From assembly GCF_001428565.1 (NCBI RefSeq), contig NZ_LMIA01000010.1, positions 1 through 64,000 on the forward strand: 64,000 nucleotides of DNA, given 5' to 3'. The notes under the pieces were generated by a model, which saw only the letters and a program-made list of their open reading frames with translations, ran no database searches and was not told where the DNA came from. The translations under genes were made by a program, and so were the position numbers. The DNA is from Nocardioides sp. Root190 (GTDB lineage: Bacteria; Actinomycetota; Actinomycetes; Propionibacteriales; Nocardioidaceae). This document shows, piece after piece, positions 42,703-53,400 of this stretch (position 1 is its first letter; the number at the start of each line of letters is the position of its first letter).

Positions 42703-44884
42703 GACCGGTTCCCTTCCATTGATGGTGGCTCTTTGCCTTGCCCCACGCTCCTGAGAGCGGGTTCTTACGACCCAACCGCTTCTCGACGGCGAGGGCGATG
42801 TGTTCGTCCCACTCGGTGAGTGTCCACATCCGACCGTTGCCGTTGACCGCAATGATCTCGATGAGAGCGGCGACCGCAACGTGGTAGAGCAGTGAGTTGC
42901 TCAGGTTCTCCGCCCTTCCGATCGCGAAAGGTGTGTCGACCTCGTTCCGGGACATCGTCACCCTCAAGGCCTCACGGAGTAGAGCGAACAGTGTTGGATC
43001 CTCGAGGAGCAGCAGTTCGGCCGCGAGGTCGCCGGCGTCGACGACAGCAACGTTGTCAGCAACCGACTGCCATGCCGATGGAGGCAGCTCGGCGCCATGG
43101 AGGGCTGTTGTCATCAGCATCCTCCATTGGCTACTTAACTGCTTCGACGCCTGGACCACCGACATCGCGCGCGATGCGACCCGGCCGCCAGTTGCAGGAC
43201 GTGCTCCGGCAGGCGGGGCGGGCACCCTCACCTGCGGGCGTGCCGCCGGCGGCACTGGCCGGGGCACGACGGTGCTGGGCGGGGACGGAAGGTAGGAGGG
43301 AATCTCCGGCGGGCCACGGTCTGGCACCCTCACGGTGACGATCTCGGATGCCTTGGCAAGGTCCACCGGGACCATGGCGACGAAGGGTGGGGTTCGTCGC
43401 GGCGGTGTCGCCAGTTCCGTCAGCCGCTGACGTTCAGGTTCGTCGAGCCCCTCGAGCAGGCCACTTCGTGCAGCCGCGACGGCCGCCACCTCCAGGCCGA
43501 TGCCATAGCAGTCGAAGACCCTCAGGATCTGAGCCGCTTCGTCCAGACGGTTCGGGATGCCGGTCAGCGCCTCGAAGCGCTTCACTGCGTTGGCGACCTC
43601 TGGCTCGATCAGCGTCCGGTCCTCGTCGCTGAGCGCGAAGGGGCCGTCGAGGTCGTCATCCCACGAGAGACGACCGGCCAGCAGCAGCACTGCCCGTCGA
43701 CGGAGAACCGCCTGGAGAACCTTCGTGACAACATCCGGACCGACGATGGCCTTCGCTGCAGCCGTCGGCTGCTCCTGCCACCACCGGTCGATCACGGCTG
43801 TCACCACTGGGGACTGGGATTCCTGGGGCCCGAACATCAGAACTGTCCAAGTGAGCTCCTCGCGCTTGTCCACCTGCAGATCTGGATCGCAGAGCGCGAT
43901 CGCGGTCACTGCCCAGAGCGGCTCTCCGTAGTCGGTAGACGAGTCAGCGACGGCCAACGGAACATCGTCCAGCAGATCGCGGAGCAGATCGGCTCCGAAC
44001 TCCTCGACACCTTGCCGAAGGGCGCGTACGCAAGCTGTGGGGATGTCAGCCACCGCAACCTGCGTGCCGTCGGGTGCGAGCCAGCTGTCGCCGTCATCGG
44101 CGAGGCGGTAGATGATGCTGGTGTCGATCAGGACGGCACCGTCCGTCTCGCGAACCCAGGTGCGCGCGCCGTCCGCCTCACTGTGCGACACGGCGAACAG
44201 ACTCAGCCCCGCGCTGGCAAGGGTCGATAGTGCTTCTGCCCGGGCCCAGGTGGTCCAACCGATGTCGCCGTCGCTGCGGGGGTCTCTGAGGAAGGTGACG
44301 GCTCCGATCCACCATGCGGCCTCGTCGGGATCCTCCACCAACAGCACCACGGGACCGAGGGGGCCTGCCACCTGTGAGATCTGCTCGAGTAGCACGGCAA
44401 GAAGTTCCAGTCGACCTGGCTCGACGAGGTGGGCCGCAACCGTCGCCCGAGTGATGACCGTTCCTCTCTCCAAGTGCTCAGGGAGCTTCGCTGCGGCCAC
44501 AGCGCTCGGGCCGTAGGGCATCAGCCAGCCGTCGGAGTGCCAGTGCTCGATCGCCGTTCCGTCGACGGCGGCACCCAGCGCGCCGTGGACAAAAACATTG
44601 CCCGGGCGCCCCGTCGCATCTGCTCCCGCCGAGACCACGTGCAGGAGCAGCAACTTGCCGTCGAGCCGACGGGCGGACAGTTGCCGCCGACGGACTGCCA
44701 AGGTCGCTGCCGTGGGGAAGTCGCCGAGGTCCTCAGATGCGAACGCCCGAGTGTCGACGCTCGCAAGCATGGCGTCGGCCTGGTTTCGGGTCTCCTCCGG
44801 AGACGCCAGCTTCACGCCCCATCCTCCGGGAGATCCGTCGTTGAAGTCGGCTGACGTGTAGACGAGTTGGGACCAGACTGTCAT
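42695..44884 (-). CDS. GAP1-like GTPase-associated protein
   Basis: A 729-residue protein that begins MTVWSQLVYTSADFN, as GAP1-type (GTPase-associated protein 1, N2 class) proteins do. A middle helical part follows (around 340-520), then a Pro-rich linker near 555-590 and a helical C-terminal part. No catalytic motif is recognised. Genes of this class are neighbours of DO-type GTPases and are presumed to modulate or be controlled by them. Here it is one gene away from the GTPase. Confidence 0.75.
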   Translation of the reverse strand: MTVWSQLVYTSADFNDGSPGGWGVKLASPEETRNQADAMLASVDTRAFASEDLGDFPTAATLAVRRRQLSARRLDGKLLLLHVVSAGADATGRPGNVFVHGALGAAVDGTAIEHWHSDGWLMPYGPSAVAAAKLPEHLERGTVITRATVAAHLVEPGRLELLAVLLEQISQVAGPLGPVVLLVEDPDEAAWWIGAVTFLRDPRSDGDIGWTTWARAEALSTLASAGLSLFAVSHSEADGARTWVRETDGAVLIDTSIIYRLADDGDSWLAPDGTQVAVADIPTACVRALRQGVEEFGADLLRDLLDDVPLAVADSSTDYGEPLWAVTAIALCDPDLQVDKREELTWTVLMFGPQESQSPVVTAVIDRWWQEQPTAAAKAIVGPDVVTKVLQAVLRRRAVLLLAGRLSWDDDLDGPFALSDEDRTLIEPEVANAVKRFEALTGIPNRLDEAAQILRVFDCYGIGLEVAAVAAARSGLLEGLDEPERQRLTELATPPRRTPPFVAMVPVDLAKASEIVTVRVPDRGPPEIPSYLPSPPSTVVPRPVPPAARPQVRVPAPPAGARPATGGRVASRAMSVVQASKQLSSQWRMLMTTALHGAELPPSAWQSVADNVAVVDAGDLAAELLLLEDPTLFALLREALRVTMSRNEVDTPFAIGRAENLSNSLLYHVAVAALIEIIAVNGNGRMWTLTEWDEHIALAVEKRLGRKNPLSGAWGKAKSHHQWKGTGRA

Positions 44885-47001
44885 CAGCTGATCCTCAGCT
44901 GTTCGACGACGGGATCCGTGATGGCGAGGGTGCGCTGCTCGAGGTCGGACACTAGAGCGAAGAGTCGGATGAAACCACCGATTCCGCGCGACAGGTCCCA
45001 CTCCTGCGTCAGCGGCTCGTCCTTGTTGGGCTGCCAGGTGAACTCCGCGGCCAGCTCCGCTCCCTCTGTTGTCAGCGGGAGATGGGTGCGATGGAAGTAG
45101 AGACCGAAACGCACTGGCCGATCCCAGGTTGTCTGCGATTCCACTCGCAGGATCCGCTGGCCGGGCGACACAGGAGGTGCGCCCCGGCCCTGCGCGGGCT
45201 CCGGTGCGACGACGAAGTACCGCAACTGCCGCATGCCTGAGTACTCGATCGTCACCGGGCGGGCCATGATCGCCTCATAGTTCGAGTACGTCGTCGACAC
45301 GGCGTGCACCGTCGAGGGATCGTCGTTCAGCACGCCCGGCGGAATCTGGAGGCCCCCAAATCGGCGGTAGTCCTCCTGCGTCAGCTCCTGGACCGCAGCT
45401 TGGGTGGCGGGATCGAGATCCACACCGCGTGGGGTGACATAGACACGCACCAATTCAACTGCTTCTGGCCAGTCGAACGTCAGAGTCTTGGTGTCGACCC
45501 GATCGACGAGCCGCAGGTCGGTCACCGGTTCGGGCGGTCTGCTGCGCACCAGTGCAGGCCCCGCCTTCATGTGCTGGTCGTCGAGAACAGTCACGGGTAC
45601 GAACCAAGCCCGTGCCCAGGATCGCGGCCATGGAACGTCCCGCATCCAGGTGCGGCCGTCCTGCTTATCGGTCGGATGGATCAGCCGGCTCGACGCCACC
45701 AAGTTGCTCTGGTCGAGAGAGCTGCGGTCGATCAGATCCTGTCGGTGCAGGCCCGCCGGCGGCTCTACTTCGGTCATGTAGATGTGGACATCAACTGCCG
45801 AGGGCGGCGTCGTCCAGCTCAGGTCGACCTTCGCCTCACCCGACAGGTTGACCTCCAGATCGGTGACCGCCTCGATGACAGCCGGCGTGTCCACGAAGCG
45901 GGAGAGGTAGGGCGAGGTTCCCTGTCGCATGTGGCCGTCTCCGCCCATACGCTCCAGTCGGGCAACGACGCGGTATTCGAGGCGACTGCCCGATGGCGGG
46001 TTGTCATGCCGAAAACCACCCTGCTGGACCGACTCGAGGCGACGCGTCGGGTCGAAGCCATGGATCCGCTCGGACAGGTGAGCCTCCACGCACATCACGT
46101 CGACCGTCACGTCGTCGGAGGCGACCGGCCAACTGCCCGCGACCTGCCCCTCACTCACTCGGATGTCGAAGTTCGCCGGAGGCAGCACCATCAGTCCACG
46201 GGCGTGCAAAGTGGGCTGCGCGCGCTTGGCTGCCGGGATGTCGGCTCCGACATTCACCCAGACCTGGACGTTCAGGTAGGGCTCGCGGCGCGGATCGTCA
46301 TTGACGTGGACGAGGTCGGTCGTCGCCCCGACAGGGTTCTGGTCCGGGCTGTACGGTTCCCCCGCCATGCTCGTCACGACCCGATAGACGGCAACCTCTC
46401 CCGAGGAGGCGGACGCGGGTGTCCACGCAATCCGTACATTCCCGTCGGGCGCCATGGCGAAAGCCAGCGACTGCGCCGAGGCATAGTCGATCTCCACTGC
46501 CGTGTAGGGCTCAAAGCCACCCATGTCGACGATCTCCGCGGCGCGGGTCGGTGACGTCTGCGGTGTCGCCTTACCAGCGGAAGCGCCCACCGCAGTAGTG
46601 TCCTGGGGTTCCCACTCGGTCGACTTCGACCGACGCGAGGGGCGGCCTTGGGGGACCACCTCGGGGATCGCTTCTGACTGCCCCGCTTCTGACTGCCCCG
46701 CTTCGGCCGGGGCCGCCGCTCCGAGCTCCTCCGTTTGGTGATCCCCGCGTCGGGACTGCTGACTCCCCCATCGGTTGCTGCTGACCACCTGCTGCACGAC
46801 GACCCCGTCGACGGCCGACACCAACTCGCCCCAGCGCGGCAACAGGGCCGCTGCGCTGTGCAGGGCCAACTCGCGGCCGACCGACTCATCGCGAATGCCG
46901 AGAGCCGCGACGACCGTGACATCGCGCTCGTCGATCTGGGTCGGGCCGAGTGCGTTGAACCACTCGAGTGCGCGCATGATGCGCGCCGAGGGGGTCGTCA
47001 T
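44884..47001 (-). CDS. Large beta-rich (FN3-like) protein of unknown function
   Basis: A 705-residue protein without signal peptide or membrane helix. The first about 90 residues form a small globular domain. A low-complexity segment with AEAGQSEAGQSEA follows, then about 500 residues of repeating beta-strand patterns resembling fibronectin type III modules (LEYRVVARL, DLEVNLSGEAKVDLSWTTPP, PVTDLRLV). It may be a scaffold or adhesion module. ATG overlaps the upstream stop by one base, and its own stop overlaps the GAP1-like start. Confidence 0.65.
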   Translation of the reverse strand: MTTPSARIMRALEWFNALGPTQIDERDVTVVAALGIRDESVGRELALHSAAALLPRWGELVSAVDGVVVQQVVSSNRWGSQQSRRGDHQTEELGAAAPAEAGQSEAGQSEAIPEVVPQGRPSRRSKSTEWEPQDTTAVGASAGKATPQTSPTRAAEIVDMGGFEPYTAVEIDYASAQSLAFAMAPDGNVRIAWTPASASSGEVAVYRVVTSMAGEPYSPDQNPVGATTDLVHVNDDPRREPYLNVQVWVNVGADIPAAKRAQPTLHARGLMVLPPANFDIRVSEGQVAGSWPVASDDVTVDVMCVEAHLSERIHGFDPTRRLESVQQGGFRHDNPPSGSRLEYRVVARLERMGGDGHMRQGTSPYLSRFVDTPAVIEAVTDLEVNLSGEAKVDLSWTTPPSAVDVHIYMTEVEPPAGLHRQDLIDRSSLDQSNLVASSRLIHPTDKQDGRTWMRDVPWPRSWARAWFVPVTVLDDQHMKAGPALVRSRPPEPVTDLRLVDRVDTKTLTFDWPEAVELVRVYVTPRGVDLDPATQAAVQELTQEDYRRFGGLQIPPGVLNDDPSTVHAVSTTYSNYEAIMARPVTIEYSGMRQLRYFVVAPEPAQGRGAPPVSPGQRILRVESQTTWDRPVRFGLYFHRTHLPLTTEGAELAAEFTWQPNKDEPLTQEWDLSRGIGGFIRLFALVSDLEQRTLAITDPVVEQLRIS

Positions 47002-47807
47002 CACCAGCCTCCTGTCGAATCTCTGGACGGGCCGGGCTGCGGCGAAGGCAGGGGCGGCGCCCCACAACCCGTGGAGAAGTCACGCCCGACGACCGGGGAA
47101 GGAGCCACGCCGGCCTGACGCGCTTGATCGACTGAAACCTTGCTGGCCCCGGCGGCGGCCGCACCCACGATCCCGGCCACACTCGCGAGAAGGGTCAGCC
47201 ACAGTCCTGCGCCACCGCGAATCTCGCCCGCGACCTCCTGCCCGGACCAGAGAAGAACGTTCGACGCCGCCGCATCGAGGGAGTTGTAAACCACCAATGA
47301 CGACAGGCACACGAGGAACCACGTCATCATCACGGCCCCCATCAGCAGGCTCAGGCGTCTCTGGAACGCGGAACCCGTGACGACACCGGCCGTCAAGGAC
47401 ACGAGAGCCGTCGCCGCGAGCACCAGTCCACCGACAGTCGTGTCGAGGGGTGTCGGGTCCGCCTTGCCACCGTAGGCCTCGACGGTCGCCTGGACGTGCA
47501 GCCAGGGAAAGAACAACGCGGTCAGCAACAGGACACTCGCGATCCACCACCCAACGGCCGCGGTGGTCGACCGAATGACGAACGCCTGCCCCCGGCCCGA
47601 GTAACCGTGCTGCTTGAGCTTTGCGTACTCGATGACGGCCCACGCCCATGGACCGATGACGGGGACCAGGACTCCGACAACCAGAGCAACCCACATCGGG
47701 CGTTGTGCAGCGCGCGCCACCACGACGGCGGCCGCGGTGGAGTAGGCGACGATTCCGATGGTCCACACCGTCGCGACGGTCACGAGAGTTCCCCAGGGCA
47801 GGTCCAT
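47001..47807 (-). CDS. Polytopic membrane protein (about five helices)
   Basis: A 268-residue protein with about five membrane helices, starting at once with TLVTVATVWTIGIVAYSTAAAVVVA, then helices near 38-60, 85-105, 128-150 and 153-176, perhaps a sixth near 200-220. The tail is Pro/Ser-rich. Not recognised as a transporter. It is embedded in the Ter operon, with 1-nt spacing to both neighbours, and may anchor the complex. Confidence 0.7.
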   Translation of the reverse strand: MDLPWGTLVTVATVWTIGIVAYSTAAAVVVARAAQRPMWVALVVGVLVPVIGPWAWAVIEYAKLKQHGYSGRGQAFVIRSTTAAVGWWIASVLLLTALFFPWLHVQATVEAYGGKADPTPLDTTVGGLVLAATALVSLTAGVVTGSAFQRRLSLLMGAVMMTWFLVCLSSLVVYNSLDAAASNVLLWSGQEVAGEIRGGAGLWLTLLASVAGIVGAAAAGASKVSVDQARQAGVAPSPVVGRDFSTGCGAPPLPSPQPGPSRDSTGGW

Positions 47808-47808
47808 G

Positions 47809-50457
47809 TCACATCACCGGATGGCCGGGCGGCGAGGACTCATCCTTTTGGGGAAGGATCACCTCAACCTCCGCTCCGAACACGAGGTCCTCCACTGAGA
47901 TCGCCCGACTTCGTTGGGCAACAACGACCGAACCACCGAGATCCGCCGCACCCGTCGCGGTCCAGGTCGATCCCGGTGCGATGCGCCACGGTTCGCCCGC
48001 AGCGCCGATGTCGGTGAACACCGACTGGTCGAAGACATGGTTGTCGTCACGGATGTCACGAAGTCCGGCGATGAACTGTCGGTAGCTGACCAACTCGATG
48101 GTGCCCGAGGTGCTGCGCGTGCGAATCGTCGCGGACAGTTGCTCCACAAGACCCGCAGGATGCACGGCAAGCGTGGTCCGCACTCGTTGGCGCAGTCCGT
48201 CCACGGACCCGGCAGCCACCCCGCGGGCATCAACTGCGCCGCTCCATGCCGACAGCAAGGAACGATCGCTGCTGCCCTGGTCGACCCAGATGGCGTCCGG
48301 GTTCTCACGAACCTCGTATGCCCGGGTGCCCAACTGCTCAGGAACATCGGCTAGGAAGGACTCCCAGCTGGCGCTGAGCCAACCGGCCTTGAGGATCTCG
48401 TTGCGGAGCCGAGCAGCGACATCGTCCAGAACCGCCGGATCTGGCTGAACCTCGCCGAAGGCGATGCTCCGCGGCAGGCCCGCCCCCAGTGCGACCCCCT
48501 GCTGCCGGACGTCGGACAGCACGCCGTTCGGCGCCGCGACGAACGTGCCAAGTGCCCGGGTCCAGTCGAGGTACTGCCGGTAGGCGCGGACCAACCTGCG
48601 CAGATCACCGACGGCAGCGCCCAAGAACTCCTGGAGGATCTCGGCCCTCCTGCCGAGATCCTTGCGGGCGTTGAGGAGCTGGAAGAGCTCCTGTTGTCCC
48701 CTCATGAAGACGACGACGGAACTGAGCACCCAGATGAGGACGATCGCCGTTGCGATAGCGGTGCCGACGATCGGGCCGATCACGTTGAGCACGATCACCG
48801 TGACAGTCACGGCAACGGCCACCAGCGCGCCCAGCAGGATCCAGCGGAGCTTGGTTGCCACCCTGCGTTGACGCTCCTCGATGTCATTGGGAAGCTCGAG
48901 CGCGCTGTTGGCACCAGCCAGTTGCTGCGCCAGGCTCATGACCTCCTCCCGCGTGTCGACCACTGCTCGGCCCAGTCGATGGCCGACCCGCCCGGTGTAG
49001 GAGCGTTCCACGCGAGCTCGCCACGTCTGCAACCGCTCGCGATCGGCGGTGGCGGCGGTGCGCAACATGGTGTTGCCATGAGCGACCCGCTGCAGCTCCG
49101 CCTCGAGCGCGTGGGCCTGGATCAGATCAGCTGGCTCCACCTTCCAACCCCGGATGTTCGCACCGACGGCGCCAGACGGCTCCATCAGGTCGCGAGGGTC
49201 CGGCACGACCATGCCCGGCGTGGTCACAATGCCCCGGTGGGCGCCGACCGCAATGGGAGGCAGCTCAGGCGAACGGGACTCGCCGTCGAGCAGCGTCATG
49301 GCTCCGCCGGCAAAGTCACGCCACAACGCCGACAGGTCGGTCCCCGCCGTCTGTGTGCTGCCGGACGGTCCGATCCGCGACGCCAGCACAGCCGACATCT
49401 GGTCGATGTCTGCCCACGAGGCAGGGGTGCCATCACTGCGAATCCCCCGCACCACCACCTCGTACTCGGAATCGTCGGTGCCGAAGACGGTCCGTTGCGC
49501 CAATGCCGCCATCCCCGTGGAGAACCGGTGCACCGTCGACTCGACCCACCGCCGCGGGGCGTTGACCAATGCCGACCAAAGGAAGCCCCACAACAGGCGA
49601 AACGCTTCCCAGAAGCCCAAGACCTTGACGGGTTCGCGAGGAGGAAGTACCCGCGGCTGGGGCATTACGTAGTGGTGCTTCGTCAGGAGCTGGTCTGCCA
49701 TCGCCTGGGCGGCAGCACCCTGGTCCTCGACCGCCCAAGCCCTTTCGTTCCCCACCATGGGGAGCGGATAGCCGTCTGCGACCGAGATGATTCGGCCGAG
49801 GAGCTCGTTCTCGACCTGCTGCGCAGAGAGCAGGCGAGTGAACGATCGGAACAGTGTGACCTGATTGCCGGGAAGGGGTGGATCGTCGTCCAGCGGGGAC
49901 CCGTCAGCATGCGCCCATGCCCCGGCGATCGTGCACACCGAGGTCAGCAGGTGGGTGTCGAGCAGACCTGCAGGGGCGTCACTCGCCAATCGCTCGACGC
50001 CCGACCCCGGAGCCAATGAGTCTTCAGGAGCGACCACGATGTTGTGCCAGCCCAGCCACGCCGAGGTGGCGGGCAGTGTTTCTCCCTGGTGGGAGGTCCC
50101 GATGACCTGCGCCTGCAGGGTCCTCGCTCCCGGCAGAGTCTGTTGGAGCTGTTTCAACACCTCGGAAGCCACCTCGGCGGAGGCCATCGACGAAGTCACC
50201 CGCACGCGGCCCAGCGCCACGAGCCGTACGAGGTCGATCCCGACCTGATCGGCGAGGTAGGACTGCATGGAGGTGGCGTAGGACCGACCTTCCACAATCA
50301 GGTGGGCCGGGACCCGGAAGTCTTTTGGCCGTAGCGAAGTCTCATCGACCACGAGGATCGGATCGACGATGCCGGACGCGGACCAGTCGGTCAGGACGTC
50401 GATGGCCGCACCGGCAACATCGCCGGCGACGACCAGGACACTCAGTTCGTTCGGCAA
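47809..50457 (-). CDS. 882-residue membrane protein, family not recognised
   Basis: The N-terminal about 250 residues have alternating strands and helices (LSVLVVAGDVAGAAIDVL start) that look like a Rossmann-type or NTPase-like fold without a P-loop. A membrane hairpin occupies about 535-587, and a helical region of about 295 residues follows. One TTG start, 1 nt after the stop of the tubulin-like gene; no better start in frame. No enzyme motif found. The pairing with the tubulin-like gene suggests a membrane receptor or adaptor for that polymer. Confidence 0.65.
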   Translation of the reverse strand: MPNELSVLVVAGDVAGAAIDVLTDWSASGIVDPILVVDETSLRPKDFRVPAHLIVEGRSYATSMQSYLADQVGIDLVRLVALGRVRVTSSMASAEVASEVLKQLQQTLPGARTLQAQVIGTSHQGETLPATSAWLGWHNIVVAPEDSLAPGSGVERLASDAPAGLLDTHLLTSVCTIAGAWAHADGSPLDDDPPLPGNQVTLFRSFTRLLSAQQVENELLGRIISVADGYPLPMVGNERAWAVEDQGAAAQAMADQLLTKHHYVMPQPRVLPPREPVKVLGFWEAFRLLWGFLWSALVNAPRRWVESTVHRFSTGMAALAQRTVFGTDDSEYEVVVRGIRSDGTPASWADIDQMSAVLASRIGPSGSTQTAGTDLSALWRDFAGGAMTLLDGESRSPELPPIAVGAHRGIVTTPGMVVPDPRDLMEPSGAVGANIRGWKVEPADLIQAHALEAELQRVAHGNTMLRTAATADRERLQTWRARVERSYTGRVGHRLGRAVVDTREEVMSLAQQLAGANSALELPNDIEERQRRVATKLRWILLGALVAVAVTVTVIVLNVIGPIVGTAIATAIVLIWVLSSVVVFMRGQQELFQLLNARKDLGRRAEILQEFLGAAVGDLRRLVRAYRQYLDWTRALGTFVAAPNGVLSDVRQQGVALGAGLPRSIAFGEVQPDPAVLDDVAARLRNEILKAGWLSASWESFLADVPEQLGTRAYEVRENPDAIWVDQGSSDRSLLSAWSGAVDARGVAAGSVDGLRQRVRTTLAVHPAGLVEQLSATIRTRSTSGTIELVSYRQFIAGLRDIRDDNHVFDQSVFTDIGAAGEPWRIAPGSTWTATGAADLGGSVVVAQRSRAISVEDLVFGAEVEVILPQKDESSPPGHPVM

Positions 50458-50458
50458 C

Positions 50459-53400
50459 TCACATCACCACCGGAGGCTCGCTGGGCGGGAGGCCCGGCGC
50501 GGCGGCCGGGGTGAAGGACAAGGAGGCAAGGATCTGGTCGATCTCCAACAGCACCTGCCGGGCAAGAGGCGCGATCGTCAGGAACCGGACCCGGGAATTG
50601 CCGTTCGAGTCGTACAACTCCTCCCACTTGTCGATGCGACCGAGTAGCTGGCCCGTGTTTGCTCCCGTGCCCTGCTGCAGCATGTCGGTGTCGATCCACT
50701 GGACCAACTGCTTGATCCAGTCACGACCCCTGGCCCGTCGTTCCTCGACTGTCAGCGCGCCCGCATCGGCGATGACCGGCGAGGGATCAGCGCCCGTGAT
50801 GGCACCGGACTGAAGCCAGTTGGCGATGTTCCGCTCCGCCGCGAATCCGGTGAGGCCGTCACGCAGGCCGGGGCCTGTCGACGAGTCGTCCCACAGACTG
50901 CGCAGTGCCCGGAACGGTTGCAGTGCCTGCAGTTCTGGATCCCGGTTGCACTGGATGAACGCCAACGAGTAGCTCTCGAGCGTGATCGGTAGCCAGTCAA
51001 CGGCGCTGATCTGGGACGGGTTGGTCAACATCGGCCAGATCAAGGGCATCCAACGTACGTCCTTGGCCGACCACACGATGACCGGTTGCTCACCGGATCC
51101 GGTACGCAACTGTCCGGTCAGGCGACCGACGTACCACCCGGCGATGAGCGCACGGAGCTCGGCTGCGCTCATCGGCAACGACGCCCCCAAGGGACGTGTT
51201 CCCTTCCACTTCCACAGCGCGGCGCGACCACCGTCGGGTTGAATCGCGAACTGATTCTTGACATTGCCGAGCAGGGAACTGAACACGATCGGCGAGTACT
51301 TGGGGTACGACCCGAAGATCGCAATCCGTGACTCCGTAGCGTCACCCATCGCCGCAGCGTCGAAGGCAGGAAGGACGGTCTCGAGCTCGAGCGTCGGATC
51401 GGCCTGGAGGCCCGAGCGGATGCGTTCGACGACCTCGCTGCTCCCCTGCAACCCGAGATTTCCGAACACGTAGGTGTATTTCAGCGTCTGCCCGGGGTGG
51501 ACGGCAGGAATCATGCTCGAGTCGACGCCCACCAACGGACGAGCCAGGAGCAGTGCCTCGGTGAATTTCTGTGCGAAGCCGGACTTTCGTGCACTCATCT
51601 CTGCCGGGGGGATGTTCAGGTCGTTGAGGTACTGCCCGATGCTCTCGCCACGGAAGACCGCGAAGGGTTCGTTCGGCCGCTCCAGGAAGAGTCGCGCGCG
51701 GGCGGCGAGATGGGCTGGTCCGAGGTGAAGTGTGTACCGGCCCGCGGAACGAGGGGTGGGCTCGCCGGTCTCTGCGTTAACGTTCAGCACCGCCGCCCGC
51801 CAACGGGCCTGGGTCGCGATGATGTCGATGGATCCCAACTTGCCACCCTGCGTCTCCCACTCGCCACGAATGATCTGCGAGACGATCTGACGCTGTGCGT
51901 CAGCAGGCGGCATGCCACCCGGCACCGACCGCACAACGTGATCCGTGAACAGACCCGGAAACTCGGTCGCCGTGGTCAACAGAATCTCGTTCTCGGCGTG
52001 AAGGAAGCGAACCGGGACCTCCGAGTCGTCCGGCCATTCCCGGTAGACGTCGGTACCGAGCTGGGCCAGCCCCGCTTCGACGTCCTTGGACGTCCGGGAG
52101 ACCTCCAGGTCGCCGAGGGCGTTGCTGGCCGCAGTGACGAGCGGCCCCAGCACGTCGGACTCAAAGGAGTCCAGCAGCTGCGCCGCATAGCGTGCCCCCG
52201 ACATCTGGAGCACGCGCGAGCTGCTGCCCTCCAGCTCTCCCGCCACCAGGCCAACCAGATCGTGGCCCGCGGCGACGATCGCCCGCTTCAGCGCGAGCAC
52301 GCGCTGCTGGATGCCGCCTCCGTCGAGCGCGAGAGGATCGAACCCGTTGGGGTCCGGCACTGTCTGGAGGACGTTGACCATCACCTCCAGATGCGCTTGG
52401 AGGCGCTCCAGCACCGCTCGTGCATAGGGGAGGCCCTGGCGGCGGATGTCATCGAGGAACTGCTGGATCACCCGGTTCTCGAGATCATGTGCGAAACGCT
52501 CATTCCAGAGGTAGGCCGCATCGTTCAGCGCGCTGCGCACCTGCTCACGTTGCGAAGGAAGTCGAGCACTGACCTCGGCGAACCAGTCGGAAGCAGCGGC
52601 CCCGGGGATCGAGGACACCATCGTGAAGGCGTCGCTCAGGACGCGCCGCGTTTCTGCCTGCGTCCAACTGCGCGGCATCGCCTGCTCGCGGAACCAGGCT
52701 CCGACGTCCTGGCCCGGCTGGGGAAGGCCGAGACGACTCAGGGTCAAGGTCCACTGGGCGTCGACCTTGGCGGTGAGCTGCTCGCCTCCTGGTAGGTCCA
52801 CTCCCGGGTCAAGGTGACCTTCCAGGAGCCGGTCGGCCGCGCTGCGAGCAAGGCGCTGGGCGGCATACTCGGCATAGCGATCGCGACCGAGGCTCAGACT
52901 TGCGTAGCCGAAGGATCCCCAGGCGAAGACACCCGGATCCGTGCCCCAACCAACAGTCTGCGTGTCGGTGGACCCTCCCCCACCAGGGTTGCCGACGATG
53001 AAGTCGACGTACTTCTGCTGCATTCCGGCATCGCCGATGACGAGCGCAGCAAGCGCGCGACCGATCCCACGGAAGATCCCGGTGGCAGTGCCGTCGCCGA
53101 ACCGGGCCCCGTCCCCGCCGATCGCGGATCCGATCGGAAAGATCCGCGCGAAGGCGAAGCGTGAGATGTCCGCGACACCGAGTGAGGTGAGCAGGGCGCG
53201 GTCGGCATCGTAGGAGAGGCCCGTCTGAGCGGCGATGACGTCCCCGATCGCTCCGAGGGCATTGCCCTCGACCCCGTCCCGGGCCCCGGCAGGGAGCGCC
53301 TGGAAGACGTCAGAGGTGAACAAGAAGGCGCCGATGGCGCTCGGGTCAATCCCAGGAATCGTGCCCAGGATCCGGCACACGTCGAGGAACATTGACGCCC

